DNA of 12,090 nucleotides from Candidatus Gastranaerophilales bacterium. GTDB taxonomy: Bacteria > Cyanobacteriota > Vampirovibrionia > Gastranaerophilales > Gastranaerophilaceae. Within the stretch, counting starts at the first letter, position 1, and each line of letters begins with the position of its first letter. This document shows, in pieces, positions 6,190 to 12,090 of this stretch. The stretch is from NCBI GenBank assembly GCA_944325615.1, contig CALVAU010000235.1, positions 1 through 12,090 on the forward strand, written 5' to 3'. The translations under genes and the position numbers were made by a program. The notes beneath the pieces were generated by a model. That model was not told the DNA's origin. It saw nothing but the letters and a program-made list of their open reading frames with translations, and searched no databases.

Positions 6190-6786
6190 CTATATCTCTC
6201 TTCTGCCTTCAATTGCCTTAGCAATAGTGATTTCATCCGCATATTCAAGGTCAGCCCCAACTGGGAGACCGAATGCAATTCTTGAAATTGTAATACCAAA
6301 AGGTTTAATCAATTTTGTAAGATAAAGACTTGTTGCTTCCCCTTCAACAGAAGGCGGGAGCGCAAGTATAACTTCTTTAACTTCATCAGATGTCAGCCTG
6401 CTTAATAACTCTTTAATCCTTATATCATCAGCTCCTATGCCGTCCATAGGTGAAATAAGCCCTTGCAGTACATGATAAAGTCCTTTGAATTCGTTTGTTT
6501 TTTCAATAGCAATAAGATCTTTTGTTTCTGCGATTACGCAAATCGTAGAACGATCTCTTTTCGGATTTGTGCAAATTTCACAAGGGCTTGTGGAAGATAA
6601 ATTAAAACAAACTTCACAAGTCCTTGTGTTCTTTTTCGCATCAATAATAGCCTGAGCGAATTTTTGGACTTCGCTTTCTGGCATCCTAAGCATATAAAAC
6701 GCCATTCTTTGAGCAGATTTAGGTCCAACTGACGGAAACTTTTGAAAATGCTCAATCAGCGTAGCTATTGATTTTGGGTAAATCAT
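6190..6786 (-). CDS. recR: Recombination mediator protein RecR
   Basis: RecR acts with RecO (and RecF) to load RecA on gapped DNA. The 198-residue protein is the usual length and has all the expected parts: the helix-hairpin-helix FPSVGPKSAQRMAFYML (17-33), a C4 zinc finger with Cys57, Cys60, Cys69 and Cys72, a Toprim domain from about 82 (ICVIAETKDL) with the ALPPSVEGEAT segment (142-152), and the C-terminal GLPVGADLEYADEITIAKA. It starts 1 base after the ybaB stop, the usual ybaB-recR pairing, so translation is probably coupled. It ends 1 base from the stop of the convergent prepilin gene with no visible terminator hairpin between them. Confidence 0.98.
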   Translation of the reverse strand: MIYPKSIATLIEHFQKFPSVGPKSAQRMAFYMLRMPESEVQKFAQAIIDAKKNTRTCEVCFNLSSTSPCEICTNPKRDRSTICVIAETKDLIAIEKTNEFKGLYHVLQGLISPMDGIGADDIRIKELLSRLTSDEVKEVILALPPSVEGEATSLYLTKLIKPFGITISRIAFGLPVGADLEYADEITIAKAIEGRREI

Positions 6787-6787
6787 T

Positions 6788-7120
6788 CTAGAACAATCCT
6801 GGGATATTAATTCCGCCTGTTACAGCTTTCATTTTTTGTTCCATTTGTGCTGAAGCTTTTTCACTAGCTTGAGCAATAGCTGCAGTGATAATATCTTCAA
6901 GCATTTCAACAGAATCTGAATCTACTGATGAAGGATTTTCTGGATTGATAGCTTCAGGTGTAAGTTTGATAGCTTTGAATTTGCCTTGTCCGTCAAAAGT
7001 TACAACAACTTTACCGCCTGCAGATTCACCTTGTACTTCTATATTTGCAAGCTCTTCTTGAGTATCTTTTAATTTTTTTTGTAAAGACTGAGCTTGTTTC
7101 ATCATTTGCATAATATTCAT
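6788..7120 (-). CDS. YbaB/EbfC family nucleoid-associated protein
   Basis: This 110-residue member of the YbaB/EbfC family forms dimers that bind DNA and is commonly encoded with recR. The N-terminal helix MMKQAQSLQKKLKDTQEEL is followed by the family core VQGESAGGKVVVTFDGQGKFKA and a C-terminal helix with AAIAQASEKASAQMEQKM. The ribosome binding site is strong: GGAGG on the - strand at 7129-7133, 8 bases before the ATG. It is the first gene of the ybaB-recR pair. No dnaX lies upstream, unlike in many bacteria. Confidence 0.96.
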   Translation of the reverse strand: MNIMQMMKQAQSLQKKLKDTQEELANIEVQGESAGGKVVVTFDGQGKFKAIKLTPEAINPENPSSVDSDSVEMLEDIITAAIAQASEKASAQMEQKMKAVTGGINIPGLF

Positions 7121-7140
7121 AATAATATCCTCCGTTAAGT

Positions 7141-7169
7141 CTGACTTCTCTTTTTAGTAATTTTATTAT
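7141..7169 (+). promoter_or_regulatory. Putative promoter of the matrixin-like gene
   Basis: CTGACT (7141-7146, four of six to TTGACA) is followed by a 17-base spacer and TATTAT (7164-7169, five of six to TATAAT). The predicted transcript start near 7176 leaves only about 5 bases before ATG 7181, which has no Shine-Dalgarno sequence. Either the message is nearly leaderless or translation begins at ATG 7229, which is preceded by GGAAG. Confidence 0.4.
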
Positions 7170-7170
7170 A
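7165..7170 (-). promoter_or_regulatory. Putative -10 element for ybaB-recR
   Basis: On the - strand this is a perfect TATAAT, about 45 bases upstream of the ybaB ATG and ahead of its GGAGG. I see no good -35 at 16-18 bases. It overlaps the -10 proposed for the divergent + strand gene, so the two promoters would compete for polymerase. Confidence 0.4.
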
Positions 7171-7180
7171 CAATAAAAAT

Positions 7181-7963
7181 ATGCAAACACACACTTATGT
7201 TTCAGAATCTTTAAAAAACGGAAGATTGATGCGATGGACTTTTATGCCTTTAAAAGTTTATATCGCACCAATGAAGTTTTACTCAAAAGCAGGACAAGAC
7301 TACAAATACAGAGGTATGGTCAAGAGAGCTTTGGATGAATGGCAAAGTGCTACAAAAGGTAAAGTTTCTTTCGTAATTGTTGATTCTCTTCTTGAGTCTA
7401 ATGTGAATGTAGAATGGAAACGAGTTGAAAGAAAGGCTCTTGGACTTTGCAATTTTTCTTATGACGCTCAACATCGTTTGTATGGAGCAGAAGTCTCTAT
7501 CGGATTGACTGACGGGTTAGTCCATGCTGATTATATGGATGAAAGTGAGGTATATCACACTATTTTGCATGAAATCGGTCATGCAATAGGGCTGGGGCAT
7601 AGCCCTAATAAAAAGGATATTATGTACACCCCTCACCAAAAAGGTATAAATAAAGTTTCGTCAGGGGATGTCTTGACCGTAAATTGGCTTTATAGACTTC
7701 CTCAGGGTGCAACAGTTTCTGAAATAGCTTCCAAGTACCAGACAGGCGGAAGTAATATTGATGAAATTATTGCAAAAGTTATGGACGGTAAAGCAGAAAG
7801 TGAATTTGAAAGAGTTAAAAAATCAATAAAACCGCCGCCAAAACGTGATTTGTTGGAAGAACAAGAAAATATTGCAAATATAAAAAAATACCATCTTGCA
7901 TTGCAAAACTTGCAGATATCAGAAGAAATGCGAAAGTTTTTTATTAATCGTCCAAAGCCTTAA
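7181..7963 (+). CDS. Matrixin-like zinc metalloprotease (metzincin, M10-type)
   Basis: The full metzincin zinc-binding motif HEIGHAIGLGH is at residues 130-140, with His130, His134 and His140 as ligands and Glu131 as catalytic base. It is followed by DIMYT (146-150), where Met148 forms the Met-turn. The domain starts with RWTFMPLKVYIAP (18-30), the usual opening strand, and includes ALDEWQSATKGKVSF (50-64). Residues about 174-260 form a charged, helical C-terminal extension without a recognised domain. There is no signal peptide or membrane helix, although most matrixins are exported, so the substrate is likely internal or export uses another route. ATG 7181 lacks a ribosome binding site; ATG 7229 (MRWTFMPL) has GGAAG upstream and is a possible alternative that would drop 16 residues. 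The 3' end overlaps the convergent gene by 20 bases. Confidence 0.85.
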   Translation: MQTHTYVSESLKNGRLMRWTFMPLKVYIAPMKFYSKAGQDYKYRGMVKRALDEWQSATKGKVSFVIVDSLLESNVNVEWKRVERKALGLCNFSYDAQHRLYGAEVSIGLTDGLVHADYMDESEVYHTILHEIGHAIGLGHSPNKKDIMYTPHQKGINKVSSGDVLTVNWLYRLPQGATVSEIASKYQTGGSNIDEIIAKVMDGKAESEFERVKKSIKPPPKRDLLEEQENIANIKKYHLALQNLQISEEMRKFFINRPKP

Positions 7964-8711
7964 TTTGATAGTCGATATCGTATTTTTCAAAAAGTTTGTT
8001 GAAAAAATCTTTGTTTTTCATAACTTTATCTTTTGTCAAAATCATATCAAATCCGATCCAAAATTGGAATTCATCATCATGGTTTAGCTTTTGTTTATTC
8101 ACCGTTTGCAGATAATCATATAAAATTTTATTACCCTTATTTATTTTTTCAGAATCTGATAACGTTTCATTATTTAGCCATTCTTTTGTCTTCTGAACGA
8201 TGCCTTCAAATCTTTTATCATTCATTTTTGGCAAAATGTTTAGCTGTAAACAATCTCTTAAATCGTTTGTGTTTTTAATTATAGGCTCAAATTTAAATTT
8301 TGAATGGAAATACACAGCTTGGCCGAGTGAATATAGTTCAATTTTGTCTATATTATTCTCCATCATTGTGATTATGTGCCCAAGATGCATAATTGTCCCA
8401 GCTCCAGCATTTTTAAGCCTATTTTTGCTTACATCAATGCTGTCATTATAAAGAGTTTTGTTATTATTTTTAAGGCTGATTTGACTTTTGCCTATTGAGT
8501 TTAATTCAATATCTTCAACTTCAAGAACAAATTCATCCGGTGTATAGCTGTTCTCAATCGTTAAAAAATAATCTTTAGGATTGTTTTGTCCAAAGTCTTT
8601 TTTTATAGCTGTTTTGCATTTTATGTCGTTAAACATATTGAAATTATTGAACTTTCTAAAATGCAATTGAGCAAATGTTGGTTGATTTTTGTAATAGTGA
8701 TTTATTCTCAT
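7944..8711 (-). CDS. GNAT-like acetyltransferase-fold protein, function unknown
   Basis: This 255-residue protein was not recognised outright. Residues 99-143 resemble the core of a GNAT acetyltransferase: LKNAGAGTIMHLGHIITMM fits the acetyl-CoA pyrophosphate loop (R/Q-x-x-G-x-G/A type) and the following helix, and IELYSLGQAVYFHSKFKFEPI fits the closing strand, helix and the usual FY..GF motif. A preceding strand pair (about 60-90) is consistent. The remaining 110 C-terminal residues are helical and charged, with no family match that I can name. The N-terminal NQPTFAQLHF resembles short leaders I associate with Gastranaerophilales proteins, which is a loose impression. There is no signal peptide, no Shine-Dalgarno sequence before the ATG, and a tail-to-tail overlap with the matrixin gene. 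It may be a catalytically degenerate member. Confidence 0.6.
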   Translation of the reverse strand: MRINHYYKNQPTFAQLHFRKFNNFNMFNDIKCKTAIKKDFGQNNPKDYFLTIENSYTPDEFVLEVEDIELNSIGKSQISLKNNNKTLYNDSIDVSKNRLKNAGAGTIMHLGHIITMMENNIDKIELYSLGQAVYFHSKFKFEPIIKNTNDLRDCLQLNILPKMNDKRFEGIVQKTKEWLNNETLSDSEKINKGNKILYDYLQTVNKQKLNHDDEFQFWIGFDMILTKDKVMKNKDFFNKLFEKYDIDYQIKALDD

Positions 8712-8744
8712 TGTATAGTTTTTAAAACTTGTAAATGTAAAAAA

Positions 8745-8773
8745 TTGCTATTATAAATTTTTTTGAGTATAAT
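8745..8773 (+). promoter_or_regulatory. Promoter of the accD-accA-prmA-kdsB cluster
   Basis: TTGCTA (8745-8750, four of six) is followed by a 17-base spacer and a perfect TATAAT (8768-8773). The expected start near 8780 gives a leader of about 36 bases containing AAGGGA (8801-8806) before the accD ATG. It is the best promoter match in the window and the only clear one ahead of the five co-directional genes. Confidence 0.7.
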
Positions 8774-8815
8774 ATGCTTGTATTATGAAATTTTTATATT
8801 AAGGGATATATTTAT

Positions 8816-9691
8816 ATGACAATACAAGATTGGTTTGAAAAACGTAAAGAAGCTCAAATTCAAAGAAGAGCGCTTGAAGCAAGAGCAGAAGTTGAAAAGA
8901 ATCCGGATTTATGGACAAAATGTGTTCACTGTGATGCTCAGCTTCTCAAAGAAGATTTAGCAGCTAATAAAATGGTATGTCCGGTATGTGATTATCATTT
9001 TAGAATAAATGCAAGAACAAGAATAGAGCAACTTTTTGATGAAGGTAGTTTTGAAGAATTATTTGCGGATATCAGACCTACTGATCCTTTAGAATTTGTT
9101 GATACAGAAAGTTATAAAAGTAGAATTGAAAGAGCCCATGCAAAAACCGGTCTTAATGATGCGGTAGTAACAGGTCTAGCTTCAATAAAGGGACACAAAC
9201 TAGCAACAGCAATCATGGATTTCGATTATATGGGTGGATCAATGGGGTCTGTTGTTGGTGAAAAAGTTACAAGAATTATAGAAAAAGCAATTGAATTGAG
9301 ACTTCCAGTTCTAGCAATTACATCTTCAGGTGGTGCGAGAATGCAGGAAAGTGCATTAAGTCTAATGCAAATGGCAAAAACATCTTGTGCAGTATCTCGT
9401 CTTGATGATGAAGGTCTTTTATACATAAACCTTTTGACAGAACCGACTTTTGGCGGAGTAACCGCAAGTTTTGGTATGTTAGGGGATATAATTATTGCAG
9501 AACAAGGTGCTAGAATAGGTTTTGCAGGTCGTCGTGTTATTGAACAGACTATTAGACAAAAACTTCCGTCAGACTTCCAAACAGCAGAGTATTTACTAAA
9601 ATACGGTCAGGTTGACGTTGTATCAAGACGTAAGGATTTACCTGATGTATTAGGAAATTTACTTTCTATGCATGAGCCTGTTTTGAAGTAA
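8816..9691 (+). CDS. accD: Acetyl-CoA carboxylase carboxyltransferase subunit beta
   Basis: AccD is one half of the carboxyltransferase that moves CO2 from carboxybiotin to acetyl-CoA, giving malonyl-CoA for fatty-acid synthesis in the cytoplasm. The N-terminal zinc ribbon is visible as Cys36, Cys39, Cys55 and Cys58 (CVHC...CPVC). The crotonase-fold core follows with FDYMGGSMGSVVGEK, SSGGARMQESALSLMQM and the LTEPTFGGVTASF segment. The 291-residue length is normal. It is the first gene of the co-directional cluster, with its own promoter, and is 31 bases from accA. The separate AccD and AccA subunits are the bacterial and plastid form. Confidence 0.98.
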   Translation: MTIQDWFEKRKEAQIQRRALEARAEVEKNPDLWTKCVHCDAQLLKEDLAANKMVCPVCDYHFRINARTRIEQLFDEGSFEELFADIRPTDPLEFVDTESYKSRIERAHAKTGLNDAVVTGLASIKGHKLATAIMDFDYMGGSMGSVVGEKVTRIIEKAIELRLPVLAITSSGGARMQESALSLMQMAKTSCAVSRLDDEGLLYINLLTEPTFGGVTASFGMLGDIIIAEQGARIGFAGRRVIEQTIRQKLPSDFQTAEYLLKYGQVDVVSRRKDLPDVLGNLLSMHEPVLK

Positions 9692-9722
9692 GATAAAATT
9701 AGAACATATAATGAGGTAAGAG

Positions 9723-10673
9723 ATGACAGTTTTGGATTTTGAAAAACCGATTACGGAAATTCAAGAAAAAATTGATGAATTAAAGAAAATAAGTTTGGAG
9801 TCCGGCATGGATTTAACTAAAGAAATAGAAACTTTTGAACAACAAGCTGAAGATTACAAAAAGGATTTGTATGCGAATTTAAAGCCTTCTCAAAAATTGC
9901 AAATTGCTAGACATCCAGAAAGGCCGAACTTCTTGGATTATATTAATTTGATTTGTGAAGACTTCATAGAACTTCATGGGGACCATGAGGGTATGGATGA
10001 TCGCGCAATAATTGGTGGTTTAGCAAGAATTGATGGCAGACCTGTAATGATTGTCGGTACTATGAAGGGTAAATCAACGAAAGAAAATTTGGAATACAAT
10101 TTTGGTATGCCTCAGCCGCAAGGATATAGAAAAGCTTTGAGATTGTTCAAGCATGCAAATAAGTTTAATATTCCGATTGTAACTATAATCGATACTCCAG
10201 GGGCATATCCTGGAATTAGCGCTGAAGAAACCAACCAAGGCGGTGCGATTGCTGTAAACTTGAGGGAAATGGCAAAATTAAAAGTCCCTGTAATTGCAGT
10301 GATTTCTGGGGAAGGCTGTTCAGGCGGTGCATTAGGACTTGCTGTTGCAAATAAAGTTTATCTTTTAGAACATGCTTACTATACAGTTATTTCACCAGAG
10401 GGTTGTGCATCTATTCTATGGCGTGATGTTTCTAAGGCTAGTGAAGCGGCTGAAGCACTAAAAATCACAGCTCCGGATTTGATGAAGTTTGATATTATCG
10501 ATGGCGATATTAAAGAACCATTAGGTGGTGCTCACCACGATTATAATGCAATGGCTCAAGAATTAAAGAAAACTATTTTATCAAGTTTGGATGAATTATC
10601 AAATATGTCTGCTGAAGAGCTTAAAAAATCTCGTTATGAAAAATTTAGAAAAATGGGAGCTTTCTTAGAATAG
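9723..10673 (+). CDS. accA: Acetyl-CoA carboxylase carboxyltransferase subunit alpha
   Basis: AccA forms the alpha2beta2 carboxyltransferase with AccD. The 316-residue protein matches the usual length (about 319). It has the N-terminal helical region (1-60), then RHPERPNFLDYI, GDHEGMDDRAIIGGLARI, KGKSTKENLEYNFGMPQPQGYRKALRL, the oxyanion-hole segment IDTPGAYPGISAEE, SGEGCSGGALGLAVANKV and the conserved ISPEGCASILWRD. The ribosome binding site GAGGTAAG lies just upstream of the ATG. Having accA directly after accD allows balanced subunit synthesis. Confidence 0.98.
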   Translation: MTVLDFEKPITEIQEKIDELKKISLESGMDLTKEIETFEQQAEDYKKDLYANLKPSQKLQIARHPERPNFLDYINLICEDFIELHGDHEGMDDRAIIGGLARIDGRPVMIVGTMKGKSTKENLEYNFGMPQPQGYRKALRLFKHANKFNIPIVTIIDTPGAYPGISAEETNQGGAIAVNLREMAKLKVPVIAVISGEGCSGGALGLAVANKVYLLEHAYYTVISPEGCASILWRDVSKASEAAEALKITAPDLMKFDIIDGDIKEPLGGAHHDYNAMAQELKKTILSSLDELSNMSAEELKKSRYEKFRKMGAFLE

Positions 10674-10675
10674 GT

Positions 10676-11599
10676 ATGTCAGATAATTATATTGAGCTTC
10701 AAATCAAAATAAATCCGGAAATTGAAGATATTATTTCAGAGATTTGTTTTGAAAATTTGCCCTGTGAAGGTATCGTTCTTGCAGAAGAAACTTATAAAGA
10801 TTTAGAAATGATCTCTACTACAGAGGGAACTTTAAAAGTTTTTTTGACTGATAATTTTGATGATTTTAGATTAGAAGCTGTGCAAATAATTGTCGCTGAC
10901 TTACTAAAAGAACAGCGTCAAATCTTAAAGGAACGTGGATTTTCTGATGAAGAACTGGGTAGTTGGGAATTTGAGATTTTTGAAAAAGAAAATCAAGACT
11001 GGTCCAAAAAATGGAAAGAAAAATGGGATATAACTTACGTATCTGACAAAATAACTATTGTCCCTGATTGGATAGAGTATTCTGCTAAAAGTGCAGATGA
11101 GGTTGTAATTCGATTGGAGCCTGGGTGTGCTTTCGGTACTGGAACTCATCAGACAACTCAGTTGTGTATGAAAGCTATCGAAAAATATATGCAACAAAAT
11201 TCTAAAATGGCTGATATAGGTATGGGATCTGGAATTTTAGCAATTTGTGCTTATAAATTTGGAGCAAAAGACGTATATGGGTGCGATAATGATCCGACAG
11301 TTATTGATGTTGCAAAAGAAAATGCTCTAAAAAATAATGCGGTTTGCACTTTTGAGTTGAATACTGCTGATAAAATCTCTGAAAAGTATGATTTTATCTG
11401 TGCAAATATTTTGCATAATGTTCTTGCTGAAATTATGGGTGATTTAAAAAATATTATGAAAGATGGTGCTACAATGGTGCTTTCTGGTATTTTAGACGAG
11501 AAAAAGCCTGTTGTATATGAAGCTATTAAAAAATATAATTTGAATTTAGTAGAAGAAATGCACCAAGATCAATGGGTTGCACTTGTGGTTAAAAAATAA
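10676..11599 (+). CDS. prmA: Ribosomal protein L11 methyltransferase
   Basis: PrmA trimethylates ribosomal protein L11 using S-adenosylmethionine. The N-terminal substrate-recognition domain (about 1-110) is followed by the linker with DWSKKWKEKW, then the Rossmann methyltransferase domain: RLEPGCAFGTGTHQTT (146-161), the SAM loop DIGMGSGILAI (180-190), the acidic CDND motif, and ANILHNVLAEI, the counterpart of the usual NI(L/V)A.. catalytic segment. The 307-residue length fits the family (about 290-310). It starts 2 bases after the accA stop, so it is probably translationally coupled, with no strong Shine-Dalgarno sequence of its own. Confidence 0.96.
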   Translation: MSDNYIELQIKINPEIEDIISEICFENLPCEGIVLAEETYKDLEMISTTEGTLKVFLTDNFDDFRLEAVQIIVADLLKEQRQILKERGFSDEELGSWEFEIFEKENQDWSKKWKEKWDITYVSDKITIVPDWIEYSAKSADEVVIRLEPGCAFGTGTHQTTQLCMKAIEKYMQQNSKMADIGMGSGILAICAYKFGAKDVYGCDNDPTVIDVAKENALKNNAVCTFELNTADKISEKYDFICANILHNVLAEIMGDLKNIMKDGATMVLSGILDEKKPVVYEAIKKYNLNLVEEMHQDQWVALVVKK

Positions 11600-11610
11600 G
11601 GAGATTAGTT

Positions 11611-12030
11611 ATGTCTGATAATGAAGTTGGGCTATTAATATTAATTGTTGGCTTATTTGGTGGCGGTTTGATGTTAGTGCTACTGCTTACCATATTTAAA
11701 GACTTGATTACCAGCATTTTTAATCTTGATTATGAAGATCTGAAGTTTAATTTGAAAGAAGCTCCAAAAAGTCATTTTATTGCAACACTTTCAGCTATTA
11801 ATCTTTTTGTTTTTCGCGGCTTTTGGGTCACTGTTGAATTTTATTCGGATTTTATAATTTTTAAAATGTTTAATAGAGCTTTAGTTGTCAATGATTTTTC
11901 ACAATTGAGTTTGACAGGTTCTTTTACTTCAAAATTAGTGGTAGCTATGGGAAAAACAAAATTAGAATTGTCATTGGGCAAAAGAGAATATGAAATTATG
12001 AAAGAATTTTTGGAGGATAAAAATGTCTAA
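11611..12030 (+). CDS. Small single-pass membrane protein, unknown function
   Basis: The 139-residue protein has one clear membrane helix at about 6-29 (LLILIVGLFGGGLMLVLLLTIF), then a soluble domain of about 95 residues. The soluble part alternates short strands (VTVEFYSDFIIFKMF, ALVVNDFSQLSL, LVVAMGKTKLELSL) and ends with a helix (REYEIMKEFLED), a pattern reminiscent of bacterial PH-like domains; this is a shape argument only. The ribosome binding site AAGGAG (11598-11603) overlaps the prmA stop. The last 8 bases overlap the start of kdsB, so kdsB translation is probably coupled to it. Position suggests a link to the envelope, but I do not recognise a family. Confidence 0.78.
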   Translation: MSDNEVGLLILIVGLFGGGLMLVLLLTIFKDLITSIFNLDYEDLKFNLKEAPKSHFIATLSAINLFVFRGFWVTVEFYSDFIIFKMFNRALVVNDFSQLSLTGSFTSKLVVAMGKTKLELSLGKREYEIMKEFLEDKNV

Positions 12031-12090
12031 GACAGCAATTATAATTCCAGCACGTTACGGATCTTCAAGATTGGAAGGAAAACCGCTTTT
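12023..12090 (+). CDS. kdsB: 3-deoxy-manno-octulosonate cytidylyltransferase KdsB (3' partial)
   Basis: Only the first 22 codons are visible, but they read MSKTAIIIPARYGSSRLEGK, the nucleotide-binding start of CMP-Kdo synthetase (IIPARY.S.RLPGKPL in most members; here Glu replaces the usual Pro). The enzyme activates Kdo with CTP for the lipopolysaccharide inner core. Related sugar cytidylyltransferases share this motif less closely. The ribosome binding site is strong (GGAGG, 12012-12016, six bases before the ATG), and the start overlaps the preceding gene by 8 bases. The rest of the gene is off-window. Confidence 0.88.
   Translation, partial: MSKTAIIIPARYGSSRLEGKPL

Noticed and set aside
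8033..8451. + strand open frames opposite the GNAT-like gene
   Set aside because: Composition is typical of an antisense shadow (Phe, Leu and Ser rich) and there are no start signals.
8712..8741. TTTACA / TATACA promoter-like pair on the - strand before the GNAT-like gene
   Set aside because: The -10 would abut the ATG and the transcript would start inside the gene.
1..12090. Mobile element, CRISPR array, tRNA or prophage
   Set aside because: No transposase, integrase, terminal inverted repeats, regularly spaced repeats, tRNA-like fold or phage genes were seen; the intergenic regions are all short.

Overview
This AT-rich window reads as the chromosome of an anaerobic, fermenting, Gram-negative-type bacterium. 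The best fit is the gut Melainabacteria/Vampirovibrionia lineage (Candidatus Gastranaerophilales). That placement is an inference from four things: a type IV prepilin-like protein whose N-terminal helix (FTLAEVLITLG...) resembles those I associate with this group; HydG, which implies [FeFe]-hydrogenase; KdsB, which implies Kdo and lipopolysaccharide; and a separate bacterial AccD/AccA carboxyltransferase. No phage, insertion sequence, CRISPR array, tRNA or rRNA was seen. Coding density is high and no gene-free stretch exceeds about 110 bases.

Layout. (1) 1-2331: a 5'-truncated hydG on + converges on a formyltransferase of the methionyl-tRNA formyltransferase type on -, with a shared bidirectional terminator. 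hydG carries a 17-base A run inside its coding sequence. (2) 2332-2991: an intergenic region with a perfect 19-bp palindrome, then a small soluble EF-hand protein on +, closed by a second bidirectional terminator. (3) 2990-5234: a - strand cluster, in transcription order an OppF/DppF-type ABC ATPase, an unrecognised HExxH protein and smpB. (4) 5264-6188: a promoter region and a prepilin-like gene on +. Its strong ribosome binding site and ATG are separated from the prepilin body by a 12-G tract that puts them exactly one base out of frame. (5) 6190-7120: ybaB-recR on - (recombinational repair pair). (6) 7181-8711: a matrixin-like zinc protease on + and a GNAT-like protein on -, overlapping tail to tail by 20 bases. 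(7) 8745-12090: a clear promoter followed by a co-directional run accD-accA-prmA-small membrane protein-kdsB (cut by the window end), with gaps of 31, 2, 11 and -8 bases.

How the genes fit together. The accD-accA pair supplies the carboxyltransferase half of acetyl-CoA carboxylase for fatty-acid synthesis, and kdsB feeds the lipopolysaccharide core, so the last cluster leans toward envelope lipid supply. prmA (ribosomal protein L11 methylation) and smpB (trans-translation) serve translation, and ybaB-recR serves DNA repair. hydG builds the H-cluster ligands of [FeFe]-hydrogenase. These are conserved housekeeping functions.

The unusual material is the homopolymer tracts, above all the G tract, which looks like a phase-variation switch for a surface or secretion pseudopilin. 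Next come the palindromes in two intergenic regions and several lineage-type proteins of unclear role: the EF-hand protein, the HExxH protein, the matrixin without a signal peptide, the GNAT-like protein and the small membrane protein ahead of kdsB.
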